A stretch of DNA of 64,000 nucleotides from Massilia yuzhufengensis (GTDB lineage: Bacteria > Pseudomonadota > Gammaproteobacteria > Burkholderiales > Burkholderiaceae_D): assembly GCF_900112225.1 (NCBI RefSeq), contig NZ_FOLD01000024.1, positions 1 to 64,000 of the forward strand, read 5' to 3'. Positions 7,279 through 15,671 of this stretch are shown here, one piece after another (position 1 is the first letter of the stretch; every line of letters starts with the position of its first letter). Under the pieces are notes generated by a model. The model had not been told where the DNA came from. It made no database searches and was given only the letters and a program-made list of their open reading frames with translations. Position numbers and translations under genes: made by a program.

Positions 7279-8007
7279 TCAGGGAACGCCCTTATAAACG
7301 AAGATATGGATGTCCTTCCCCTTGGGCGTGCTGCCCACGTTGTCGACGATGAAGGGGCCGTTGACATGCTCGATCTTGTCAGCGTGGTCATAAGGCCATT
7401 TGTCGGCCGCCGGGTCGCCCGGGTTGCGAGCGCGCGGCCGCTTGCCGTTGTCCGACGCCCACATGAAATAGTGGAGCGCGTCCGTGTCGGTTCCCGCCGA
7501 TTCCTTCTTGTCGAACGCTGTCTTTCCGTTCTTCTGGGCCGTGAGGCAGGCCTGCCAGCGCGCCTTGATGTTGGGGGCGGTAATGGTGGAATCGGGCTTT
7601 TGCGAGGTCGCCAGGCCGCTCGGGAACTTCTGGTAGGCGTAGGCGTCGCGCCGGCAGGCGATTTCGGCGATCCACTGGCGCGCCTGCGCCATCACCGCCT
7701 CGTTGTCAGGCGCCCGCACGACAGAGGTTTCGCCAAAGACGATCCCGGCGATGAATTCCTTGTCGCCTTCCTCGATGGCGATGCAGCCTGGACCGACACC
7801 CAGCAGGCCAAGCCCGACCGAATCCGCCAGCTTCCCATCCGGACCGGAAATCTTGAATTTGACGCCGCCCTCGGCCACATTGACCTCGTAGTCGATCGCC
7901 GTGATCCCGCCGCGGAAAAAGAACGGCAAGCCGTTGCCGGCGGCGCGTTGCTCCAGGTTCGCCGACGGTGTGGCCATCAGCTGGTTGAACGAGTCATTCG
8001 GCGACAT
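7279..8007 (-). CDS. Hypothetical protein, 242 aa
   Basis: I do not recognise the family. No signal peptide or membrane segment is evident. The N-terminal part is beta-rich (ITAIDYEVNVAEGGVKFKIS) with a glycine-rich turn (VGLGLLGVGPGCIAIEEGD). The middle is helical and holds a Cys (QWIAEIACRRD) and a second one (WQACLTAQKNG). The C-terminus ends in a strand-like stretch (GKDIHIFVYKGVP). AGGAC lies before the ATG. Its codon use looks like the core genome. It is divergent from the DUF1906 protein gene across a 265-bp gap, so the two could share a control region. Confidence 0.6.
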   Translation of the reverse strand: MSPNDSFNQLMATPSANLEQRAAGNGLPFFFRGGITAIDYEVNVAEGGVKFKISGPDGKLADSVGLGLLGVGPGCIAIEEGDKEFIAGIVFGETSVVRAPDNEAVMAQARQWIAEIACRRDAYAYQKFPSGLATSQKPDSTITAPNIKARWQACLTAQKNGKTAFDKKESAGTDTDALHYFMWASDNGKRPRARNPGDPAADKWPYDHADKIEHVNGPFIVDNVGSTPKGKDIHIFVYKGVP

Positions 8008-8272
8008 GTCGTCCTGCCCTGCCCGTCTTGTGACCGTAGATCCTCCGTATATTCGAATTGGAAACAGGTGCGCACAACAGATCGATACTACAGAAAATTT
8101 GATAGTTAGTTAACTTCATTCCGGCCCGCCCAACTCTGCCGTAGCATCTTCGCAACGCCGAAAATAAAGCTGGCGCAAGCCGTTCGGCAGCCGCTGCCGC
8201 CACATAGAATTGCCACACGCCCCAACTCCCTGATCCTGCCGAGCCGATTGCCGTCCCTTGCAAGGAGTCGTC

Positions 8273-9835
8273 ATGCCGAACGGCATTTCAACCAACCGGT
8301 GGTGCCATCCATCGGCCTCCTGCCTGGCCGCTGCCGGGATCGCGTTTGTCGTGCGCTATTACTCGCGCACGACAACGATGCGGGAAAAACTGCTGCGCCC
8401 CGATGAAGCGCGGCAAATCGCAGCGGCCGGCATCGACCTGGCGGTGGTGTACCAGGACCGCGGGCGCCAGGAAGTCGATTTCGGCGGCCCGCGCGGCGAG
8501 CTGGATGCAAACACGGCGCTGCAGCAGGCGGCTGCCGTCGGGCAGCCTCCGGGTTCGGCCATCTATTTTGCGGTCGACACCGATTTCAGCCGGGCCCAAA
8601 TCACCCGCGTCGTACTGCCCTACTTCCAGGCCGTGCGGCGCATCTTCAGCCAGGCGGGCGGGCGCTACAAGATCGGCGTGTATGGTTCCGGCCTCACCTG
8701 CCGCCTCCTGAAGGAGGCGCCGGGCCTGGTCGACTACGCCTGGCTGGCCGAAGCCACCGGCTGGCGCGAATCGCGCACCTATGCGGCCTGGGACATGAAG
8801 CAGTTCGTCAACCATGCGAACCTGTGCGCGTTGGGACCGGACTGGCAGCGCTGCGAGGCCAGGGCCGACTTCGGCCAGTTCCGCCCGATCGGCAGCGTGC
8901 GGGCGCGTGCACGCATGGCCGGCCGCGTGGTCAGCACCAGCCTGCCATTGCCGCTGCTGGCGATGCCCAATGCAGGGGCGCCGGCGGCCTTCCCGCCGCT
9001 GCCGTACGGCACCCCGGTAGAGGTGCTCGGCGAGGCCGGGCACGGCTGGCTGCGGGTCAGCGTCGCGCTCGACGAGGGCGCGGTGATCGGCTACGTCGAG
9101 GTCGACGGGCTGGCCAGGCGCACCCGCGCACATGAGCGCCTCGACGCGCTGAGCTTGCCGCAAGTGCCCGAGGTGCACCTGGCGCGCGACAATCGCAACT
9201 CGTCCCGGGCCAACGCAGGCATGCATGCCTATCCGCTGGGCGAACCCAGGCTGCCCCTGCGCGATCCCGCCGCATCCGGTCCTGCCAAGGCCGCCGCGCT
9301 GACCCGGCTGGCCGACTGGATGGATGTCGAGCGCAGCGCGCGCTACCGCCCCACCGCGCTTACCTATTGCAACATCTATGCGGCCGACTATTGCTTCCTG
9401 GCCCAGGTTTACCTGCCCCGGGTGTGGTGGAACGCCAAAGCCCTGGCCGCATTCGCGCGCGGCGAGCGCCCGGCCCCGATCTATGGCCGCACGCTGATGG
9501 AAATGCGCGCCGACCACCTGCACGCATGGCTGCTCGATTTCGGCGCCCAGTTCGGTTGGCGCCGGACGGCCGACCTGGACGTCCTGCAGGCTGCGGTCAA
9601 CGCCGGCGGCGTCGCCGTCATCTGCGCCGACCGCGAAGCCGAGGGGCGGCCCGGGCACATCACGGTGGTCGTGCCCGAGGTAGCCGGCCACGCGGCGGTA
9701 CGCGAGGCCGACGGCACGGTGCGCCAGCCGCTGCAAACCCAGGCCGGCAGCCGCAACCACCGCTATGGCAGCAGTGGCCCTGACTGGTGGCTCGGCGAAC
9801 AGTTCCGCAGCTTCGTGATGTTCCTGCACGACTGA
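8273..9835 (+). CDS. DUF1906 (glycoside-hydrolase-like) protein with C-terminal NlpC/CHAP-like region, 520 aa
   Basis: Residues ~1-205 match DUF1906, the Rv2525c-type TIM-barrel fold: GISTNRWCHPS at the start, FVVRYYS, then IYFAVDTDFS with an acidic pair and KIGVYGSG. Residues ~210-290 look like an SH3-type beta domain (GTPVEVLGEAGHGWLRVSV). Residues ~340-520 contain a Cys at the start of a helix (TYCNIYAADYC) and a later His in GHITVVVPE, the spacing expected of NlpC/P60- or CHAP-like papain-fold hydrolases. I infer a cell-wall-active enzyme. No Sec signal peptide is visible, so it may leave by another route or act in the cytoplasm. AAGGAG five bases before ATG 8273 sets the start. Confidence 0.7.
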   Translation: MPNGISTNRWCHPSASCLAAAGIAFVVRYYSRTTTMREKLLRPDEARQIAAAGIDLAVVYQDRGRQEVDFGGPRGELDANTALQQAAAVGQPPGSAIYFAVDTDFSRAQITRVVLPYFQAVRRIFSQAGGRYKIGVYGSGLTCRLLKEAPGLVDYAWLAEATGWRESRTYAAWDMKQFVNHANLCALGPDWQRCEARADFGQFRPIGSVRARARMAGRVVSTSLPLPLLAMPNAGAPAAFPPLPYGTPVEVLGEAGHGWLRVSVALDEGAVIGYVEVDGLARRTRAHERLDALSLPQVPEVHLARDNRNSSRANAGMHAYPLGEPRLPLRDPAASGPAKAAALTRLADWMDVERSARYRPTALTYCNIYAADYCFLAQVYLPRVWWNAKALAAFARGERPAPIYGRTLMEMRADHLHAWLLDFGAQFGWRRTADLDVLQAAVNAGGVAVICADREAEGRPGHITVVVPEVAGHAAVREADGTVRQPLQTQAGSRNHRYGSSGPDWWLGEQFRSFVMFLHD

Positions 9836-9951
9836 GCGCTTGCGCGGCGCCGGATGCCGCGCGCCACGTGCCATGAAGGCATATCGGGACTACAATACTG
9901 TGGCTGGCGTCCCCTTGCTCGCGAACGCGGACGCCATGCCGCGTTTGCCAT

Positions 9952-11024
9952 GACCAGCTGGCCGAGGGCCTGGGCATCGTGTTCAATTCCATCGAGACCG
10001 CGTCCGGCTCGGAAACCCTGCTGCGCCAGCAGGCCGAGACGCTGGAAGGCGAATTCCGCTCCCAATAGGCCGAGCTGCAAAAGACCAATGCCGAACTCGA
10101 ACGCAAGGCCGGCCAGCTGGCCGAGCAGAATGCCGAGGTCGAGCGCAAGAACCGCGAAATCGAAGAGGCGCGGGCCAGCCTGCAGGAAAAGGCCGAGCAG
10201 CTGGCCCTGACGTCCAAGTACAAGTCCGACTTCCTGGCCAATATGTCGCACGAGCTGCGTTCGCCGCTCAACAGCCTCTTGCTGCTCGCCGAGCAGCTGT
10301 GCCAGAACCGGAACAGAACCTCACCGGGCGCCAGCTGGAAATGGTCAAGGTCATGGACGCCTCCGGGCGCGACCTGCTGCACCTGATCAACGACATCCTC
10401 GACTTGTCCAAGATCGAGGCCGGCAGCGCCACCGTCGAAATCGGCGAGGTGGCCACCGCCACCCTGGGCGACGAGCTGGACAAGAGCTTCCGCTACCAGG
10501 TCGAGGCCAAGGGCTTGGCCTGGTCGATGGACTTCGACCCCGGCCTGCCGCCGGTGCTGCATACCGACGCCCAGCGCGTCAAGCAGCTGCTCACCAACCT
10601 GTTGTCGAACCCGCTGAAATTCACCAGCAAGGGCAGCATTTCGCTGTCGGCCCGGGTCGCCCGCTCGGGCTGGTCCCCGGGCCACCACGGCCTGGCCGGG
10701 GCCGCCGTCGTGGTGGCCTTCAGCGTGCACGACACCGGCATCGGCATCGCGCCGGACAAGCGCAAGCTGATCTTCGAAGCCTTCCAGCAGGCCGACGCCA
10801 GCACCTCGCGCCGCTATGGCGGCACCGGCCTGGGCCTGGCGACCAGCCGCGAGATCGCGCGCCTGCTCGACGGCGAACTGACGGTGCAAAGCGAAGAGCG
10901 GCGCGGCAGCACCTTTACCTTCTACCTGCCGCAGCCCCGGGTGGCGGCCACAAGCGCGGGCGAAGCGGCGCCGGCGCCCGGCAACGGCGCTTCCGGCGCG
11001 CCGGCCTTCTGGCGGGCAAGCGCG
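9952..11024 (+). pseudogene. Decayed hybrid sensor histidine kinase (kinase part)
   Basis: The reading frame begins abruptly inside a family pattern (LAEGLGIVFNSIETA) with no sensor or HAMP region before it. It continues as a coiled coil, is cut by TAG at 10066-10068, and goes on to the H-box [19 protein letters not shown]. Near 10307-10310 one C seems to be missing in AACCGG, so the frame shifts to [14 protein letters not shown]. This then reads through the N box ([13 protein letters not shown]) and the G boxes ([28 protein letters not shown]). A second frame change near 11000 separates it from the receiver domain. With N-terminal loss, a stop and two frameshifts, it cannot make an intact kinase. 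Assembly error is the alternative for the single-base lesions. Confidence 0.85.
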
Positions 11025-11026
11025 TA

Positions 11027-11407
11027 ATGATCGTCGACGACGACGCCCGCAACCTGTTCGCGCTGACCGGCCTGCTGGAAAACAATGGCATGCAGGTCGA
11101 CGCGGTCGAGTCGGGCGAAGCGGCGCTGCAGCACCTGGACGCCCACCCGGATGTCGACCTGGTGCTGATGGACATCATGATGCCGGACATCGACGGCTAT
11201 GAAGCCACGCGCCGGATCCGCGCCGACCCGCGCTTTGCCGACCTCCCGGTGATTGCCCTGACCGCCAAGGCAATGCTGGAAGACCGCTCCAGATGCCTGG
11301 CCGCCGGCGCCTCGGACTACGCGACCAAGCCGGTCGATACCGGCCAGCTGCTGGCGCAGCTGCAGGTGTGGCTGGGCAAGGCAAAGGGTGCCTCCACACC
11401 AATCTGA
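11027..11407 (+). CDS. Receiver (REC) domain protein, remnant of the hybrid kinase
   Basis: This is a nearly complete CheY-like receiver domain: acidic pocket in MIVDDDARN, phospho-acceptor Asp in [16 protein letters not shown] (about residue 50), Thr in VIALTAKAM and Lys in ATKPVD. It starts at an ATG that overlaps the TAA closing the preceding frame (TAATG). Upstream of the ATG the same frame reads LLAGKRV, the usual linker before such a domain in hybrid kinases. It is therefore most likely the detached C-terminal part of the decayed kinase. It might still be expressed as a single-domain protein, but no ribosome binding site stands out. Confidence 0.6.
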   Translation: MIVDDDARNLFALTGLLENNGMQVDAVESGEAALQHLDAHPDVDLVLMDIMMPDIDGYEATRRIRADPRFADLPVIALTAKAMLEDRSRCLAAGASDYATKPVDTGQLLAQLQVWLGKAKGASTPI

Positions 11408-11553
11408 CATGCTTGTCTTTTAGTTATCGAAAAACTTTTTTTAAAAAATTTCCGTATGGCACTTAATGACATGATGAAACCTGTCGCCTTGTACCTGTGA
11501 GAGCGGGGAAAGCCTCGCACCACCGAACAGAACACTGACAGGAATTCAAAATC

Positions 11554-12405
11554 ATGCTGAGCCTTCACACCAACAACGCCGCACTGTCCGCACAAAACTC
11601 GATCAGCCGCACCCAGAGCTCGCTGTCGACCTCGATGACCCGCCTGTCGACCGGCTACCGCATCAATTCGGCAATGGACGACGCTGCCGGCCTGCAGATC
11701 GCATCGCGCCTGAAAGCCCAGACCTCGGGTATGAGCGTCGCCATGCGCAACACCCAGAACTCGACCTCGATGCTGCAGACCGCCGAAGGCGCGCTGGACG
11801 AAGTCGGCAACATGCTGGTCCGCATGAAAGACCTGGCCACCCAGTCGGCCGATGCGTCGTCGACCACCGATGACAAGAAAGCCATGCAGTCGGAATTCGA
11901 CGCACTGGGCCTGGAACTGAAAAACGTGCTGCAGAACACCACCTTCGGCGGCACCAAGCTGCTGGTCGGCGGTACCGTCGCTTCGTCGATGACCTTCCAG
12001 ATCGGCGCATCGTCGAGCGAAACCATGGCCGTCAACCTGGGCACCGACATGACCTCGATGGCGACCGACGTGAGCAACGCGACCGCCAACTACACGACCA
12101 CCACGACCGGTACCGAACTGACCGCATCCGCCAACGCCACCATCGGCAAGCTCGACACCGCGCTGGCATCGGTCAACAAGGTCCGTTCGGGCCTGGGCGC
12201 TGCCGCCAACCGCCTCGAGCACGTGTACAACAACCTGTCGAACATCAGCACCAACAGCAAGGCAGCAACCGGCCTGATCATGGACGTGGACTTCGCCAGC
12301 GAAAGCGCCAACATGACCTCGAACCAGATGCTGCTGCAAGCCGGCACCGCCATGCTGAAGCAGTCGAACAGCATGTCGTCGATGGTCATGTCGCTCCTGC
12401 AGTAA
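11554..12405 (+). CDS. fliC: Flagellin, 283 aa
   Basis: Both conserved ends of flagellin are present. The N-terminal D0/D1 segment includes NSISRTQSSLSTSMTRLSTG and DDAAGLQIASRLKAQ, and the C-terminal segment includes NRLEHVYNNLSNI and ANMTSNQMLLQAGTAML and ends MSLLQ. The middle (residues ~120-200) is short and rich in Thr, Ser and Ala, so the filament surface domains are minimal. At 283 aa it is much shorter than E. coli FliC and resembles lateral-type (LafA-like) flagellins. AGGA lies ten bases before the ATG. A strong hairpin terminator follows, so it is monocistronic. No other flagellar gene is near it; CheV lies 5 kb downstream. Confidence 0.9.
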   Translation: MLSLHTNNAALSAQNSISRTQSSLSTSMTRLSTGYRINSAMDDAAGLQIASRLKAQTSGMSVAMRNTQNSTSMLQTAEGALDEVGNMLVRMKDLATQSADASSTTDDKKAMQSEFDALGLELKNVLQNTTFGGTKLLVGGTVASSMTFQIGASSSETMAVNLGTDMTSMATDVSNATANYTTTTTGTELTASANATIGKLDTALASVNKVRSGLGAAANRLEHVYNNLSNISTNSKAATGLIMDVDFASESANMTSNQMLLQAGTAMLKQSNSMSSMVMSLLQ

Positions 12406-12442
12406 TCCCGGCCAGCCCGCCAGCCGGGCGCCGAATAATGAA

Positions 12443-12471
12443 AAGCCAGTCCCGCGGGGCTGGCTTTTTTT
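12443..12471 (+). terminator. Rho-independent terminator after flagellin
   Basis: The arms AAGCCAG (12443-12449) and CTGGCTT (12460-12466), with an inner CCCGCGGG, form a strong stem directly followed by a run of T. It sits about 35 bp after the flagellin stop codon. Confidence 0.9.
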
Positions 12472-12568
12472 CGTTCCATAACAATTAATTTTGTCAGGAG
12501 TGCATCCAAAACGCCGCGCCGATCGTAGAGCAGGTATTACCCACCCACCCTACGACAGGACACCGACC

Positions 12569-14215
12569 ATGAACGACCATACTTTCAGCAGGCTCTTTCT
12601 TGTTTCCGCCGTCGCGGCGGCGCTCGCCGGCTGCGGCAGCAGCGACAACGACAATGCAACGCCCGCGCCGGCCCCGACGCCCACCCCGCCCGCGGTGTCC
12701 ATCGGCGACATGCTGGCCCTGACTGCCAGCAACCGGATCGTTTCCTTCGACCGCGCCACCCCCGCCACCATCCGCAGCACGATGGCGGTGAGCGGCCTGC
12801 AGGCGGGCGAGAACCTGCTCGGGATCGACTACCGCCCGGCGGACGGCCTGCTGTATGGCGTCGGCAGCAGTGGCCGCATCTATACGATCAACCCGGAAAC
12901 CGGCGCCGCCACCGTGAAGTCGACCCTTAGCGTCGACGCGACCGACACCACGGCGCCGTACACCGCCCTGTCCGGCACCGACTTCGGGGTCGACTTCAAC
13001 CCGGCCGCAGACCGCCTGCGGGTGGTGAGCAATACCGGCCAGAGCCTGCGCATCAACGTCGATACCGGCGCCACCACGACCGACGGCGCCATCAACGGCG
13101 GCGCCGCCAACACCGCCGTCACAGCGTCGGCCTACACCAATTCCTTCGCCGGCACCTCGGCCACCACCCTGTACGCGCTCGACAGCGCGACCGACACCCT
13201 GTACGTCCAGAACCCGCCCAACAACGGCACCCTGGCCACGCCGGTGGCGCTGGGCGTGGATGGCGGCGCGGCGAACGGCTTCGACATCGACGGCCGCACC
13301 AACATGGGCTACGCCGTGCTGACCGTGGGCGGCGCCCGCACCCTGTATTCGATCAACCTGTCCGCCACCGCCGCAGCCGCCACCGCGATCGGCGCCCTGG
13401 GCGTGAGCGAAGACATCCGTGGCCTGGCGGTGCGCGCCACCCCTGCGCCGGTGGTGCTCGGGCTGACCGACGCCGGCCGCATCGTGGCCTTCCGCCCGGC
13501 CACGCCGAACGTGCTCACCGCCGACGTCGCGCTGGCCGGCCTGAACGCCAATGAAACCGTGGTCGGGATCGACTTCCGCCCGAAAGACGGGCTGCTGTAC
13601 GGGATCACCTCGGCCGCGCGCATCGTCACCATCGACGCCGCCACCGGCATGACGACCGTCAAGGCAAGCCTGGCCGCCGACGCGGCCGACACCACGCTCC
13701 CCTATACCGGCATGGTGGGCACGATGTTCGCCGTCGACTTCAACCCGGTGGCGGACCGCCTGCGCGTGATCAGCGACCGTGGCCAGAGCCTGCGCATCAA
13801 TGTCGATACGGGCGCCACCACCACCGACGGCGCCATCAACCGCGCTGGCGCCGCGCCGATGGTCACGGCCGCCGCGTATACCAACAGCGTCCCGGGCGCG
13901 ACCACGACCCAGCTGTTCGACATCGATACCGAGAGCGACAACCTGGCGCTGCAGAATCCGCCGAACGACGGCACGCTGGTCAACATCGGCCTGCTGGGCG
14001 TGGCGGTGGTGGGCGACGCCGGCTTCGACATCGCCGGCGGCGCCAACGGGATCGCGCTGGCGGCGCTGCGCACCACGGCCGGCGGCCCGTCGTCGCTGTA
14101 CCGGGTCGACCTGGCCACCGGCGCGGCCACGCTGGCCGGTGGCGCCGCCACCCCGGCGCTGTCGGTGGCAGGCAGCAACCTTGGCCTGCGCGACATCGCG
14201 ATCTCGCTGCGGTAA
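12569..14215 (+). CDS. DUF4394 lipoprotein with two tandem DUF4394 units, 548 aa
   Basis: A lipoprotein signal is clear: RLFLVSAVAAALAGCGSS, with Cys of the lipobox at about residue 23, followed by a Pro-rich linker. Two DUF4394 units follow (residues ~45-290 and ~300-548), each with the repeated words LLGIDYRPADGLLYG or VVGIDFRPKDGLLYG, VDFNPAADRLRVVSN or VDFNPVADRLRVISD, QSLRINVDTGATTTDG and LQNPPN-type segments. These look like beta-propeller blades. It is probably an outer-membrane or periplasm-facing lipoprotein of unknown role. It converges on the anti-sigma/ECF sigma pair with only 15 bp between stop codons. DUF4394 genes occur near SigK/RskA-type pairs elsewhere, so control by that sigma factor is a reasonable inference. 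Confidence 0.8.
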   Translation: MNDHTFSRLFLVSAVAAALAGCGSSDNDNATPAPAPTPTPPAVSIGDMLALTASNRIVSFDRATPATIRSTMAVSGLQAGENLLGIDYRPADGLLYGVGSSGRIYTINPETGAATVKSTLSVDATDTTAPYTALSGTDFGVDFNPAADRLRVVSNTGQSLRINVDTGATTTDGAINGGAANTAVTASAYTNSFAGTSATTLYALDSATDTLYVQNPPNNGTLATPVALGVDGGAANGFDIDGRTNMGYAVLTVGGARTLYSINLSATAAAATAIGALGVSEDIRGLAVRATPAPVVLGLTDAGRIVAFRPATPNVLTADVALAGLNANETVVGIDFRPKDGLLYGITSAARIVTIDAATGMTTVKASLAADAADTTLPYTGMVGTMFAVDFNPVADRLRVISDRGQSLRINVDTGATTTDGAINRAGAAPMVTAAAYTNSVPGATTTQLFDIDTESDNLALQNPPNDGTLVNIGLLGVAVVGDAGFDIAGGANGIALAALRTTAGGPSSLYRVDLATGAATLAGGAATPALSVAGSNLGLRDIAISLR

Positions 14216-14230
14216 GCAGCAGTGGGCCGG

Positions 14231-14914
14231 TCAGCCCAGCCTGACGGCCCGTCCGATGAACAGGATCGGGCCGGTCGGGCGGCCGGTCGGGGAACCGGCC
14301 GGCGGCTCGAGCGTGATCTCGAACAGCTGGTTCGGCTGCAGTGGCGGCAGCCCAGCCAGCGGCACCTCGACCGCCTGGCCGGGCTGCACCAGGCCGAGCG
14401 ACACGGGTTTGCTCCAGCCATCGGCCTTGGTCCACAGCTGCAGTGCGCGGGTCGCCGGTACCGCAGTGGCGCGCAGCGGCTGCAGGCGCAGCCGGTCGCC
14501 AGGAGCGGATTGCAGCACCCAGCCGGGCGACAGGTTGTCGGGCTGGGCCAGTACCACCATGTAGCGCGCGGCCGGCGCCGAGGGCGCCTGCACCAGTACC
14601 GCCGCCATGATGGCCGCCGCCGCGAAGCCGGCCCCGGCCAGTCCCCGCCACAGGTCCAGCCGGTTCCACCAGCGGGAGCTCGAGGGCGCAGCGAGCGGCC
14701 GTTCGGCCCCGATCGAGCGCGCGATGCGCTGCCACAGTTGCGGCGTCGGGTCCACCGGCTCGGCGACCTGGGTCAGCGGCAGCAGCCGCGCTTCCCACGA
14801 CGCCACCGCGGCGCACAGCTCCGGGTCCTGCGCCATGGCCGCTTCGACCTCGCGGCGCCCGGACGCCGCCAGGGTGCCGAGTACATATTCGCCTGCCAGT
14901 TCGTCCACCGTCAT
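14231..14914 (-). CDS. Anti-sigma factor, RskA-like, 227 aa
   Basis: The N-terminal cytoplasmic part (ELAGEYVLGTLAASGRREVE) is the usual anti-sigma-K helix, followed by a segment with two Trp residues. A single membrane helix lies at about residues 90-110 (LAGAGFAAAAIMAAVLVQA). The C-terminal ~115 residues form the extracytoplasmic RskA domain (YMVVLAQPDNLSPGWVLQ and later LFEITLEPPAGSPTG). The ATG at 14912-14914 overlaps the sigma gene's TGA (ATGA), so the two are translationally coupled. It should hold the ECF factor inactive at the membrane until proteolysis. A GTG nine bases upstream is an alternative start. Confidence 0.85.
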   Translation of the reverse strand: MTVDELAGEYVLGTLAASGRREVEAAMAQDPELCAAVASWEARLLPLTQVAEPVDPTPQLWQRIARSIGAERPLAAPSSSRWWNRLDLWRGLAGAGFAAAAIMAAVLVQAPSAPAARYMVVLAQPDNLSPGWVLQSAPGDRLRLQPLRATAVPATRALQLWTKADGWSKPVSLGLVQPGQAVEVPLAGLPPLQPNQLFEITLEPPAGSPTGRPTGPILFIGRAVRLG

Positions 14915-15480
14915 CCCATGCACTCCCGCAAGGCGCTCAGGCCGCGCCGGATCCAGGCCTTCACGGTGCCCAGCGGCGACTGCAGGCGCTCGGCGATTTC
15001 GCTGTGCGAGCAGCCGTCCACGTAGGCGAACAGGATGCTGTCGCGCTTGCCCGCATCGAGGCCGACCAGGCAGTCGTGCAGGCGCCCCATGTCCTGGCGC
15101 AGCGCGATGGCGTCGTCCAGCCCGGCGCCGCCCGAGGCGTGCGCCTCGAACTCGTCGAGCATCGCCTCATCGGCCGGCAGTTCGCGCTCGCTGCTGCGCA
15201 CCAGGCTCAGCGCCTGGTTGCGCACCACGCTGTAGATCCATCCACGCCCGGCCCCGCGCGCCGGATCGAAGCTGCCGGCCTTGGTCCAGATGTTCAGGAA
15301 GGCGTCATGCAAGACTTCTTCGGCAACCTGGCGCCGGCGCACGATGCGCAAGGCAACGCCAAGCAGGCGGCGGCTGTCCTGGTCGTAGATGCGGCGCAGC
15401 GCCGCATGCTCGCCGCGTGCGCAGGCGGCCAGCGCCGCTTCATAGTCGAAACCGTCAACTGCGATCATGCGTGGCGCCAT
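14911..15480 (-). CDS. ECF-type RNA polymerase sigma factor (SigK-like), 189 aa
   Basis: Region 2 is at residues ~25-90 (LRRIYDQDSRRLLGVALRIV, VLHDAFLNIWTKAGSFDP, WIYSVVRNQALSLVR). Region 4 is at ~125-185 (LPL-type helix CLVGLDAGKRDSILFAYVDG, then HSEIAERLQSPLGTVKAWIR, the promoter-reading HTH). Length and order fit group IV sigma factors. It forms an operon with the RskA-like anti-sigma factor and is probably released under an envelope or oxidative stress. Candidate targets are its own promoter and the DUF4394 lipoprotein. The start could also be the ATG four codons in, at 15468. Confidence 0.88.
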   Translation of the reverse strand: MAPRMIAVDGFDYEAALAACARGEHAALRRIYDQDSRRLLGVALRIVRRRQVAEEVLHDAFLNIWTKAGSFDPARGAGRGWIYSVVRNQALSLVRSSERELPADEAMLDEFEAHASGGAGLDDAIALRQDMGRLHDCLVGLDAGKRDSILFAYVDGCSHSEIAERLQSPLGTVKAWIRRGLSALRECMG

Positions 15481-15671
15481 CGATCATCGGGCACTCCCTG
15501 GGCTGATGTTGCGAACATCATAAGACAGGATGCCTTGCCCATGGCGCGAATTTGCCCGTATTCGCGCGGCGAGCGCCTTTATATGGCGGGTCAAGCCCGG
15601 ATCACTTGGCGAAAGCGCCATTTTCCTTTATACATATCCGGTTATCTTTTCACGAGCGGCCGACCACCTGC

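Noticed and set aside
3501..10068. Amber suppression as an explanation of TAG in both the integrase and the kinase
   Set aside because: Both lesions look like CAG-to-TAG, but TAG also ends intact genes here (for example the PEP-CTERM and glycolipid-binding genes), and the kinase has frameshifts as well. Independent decay is simpler.
11457..11474. Possible sigma-54 promoter (TGGCAC) before the flagellin gene
   Set aside because: The -24-like TGGCAC is good, but at the right distance GACA stands where TTGC is expected. A sigma-28 site was not found either.
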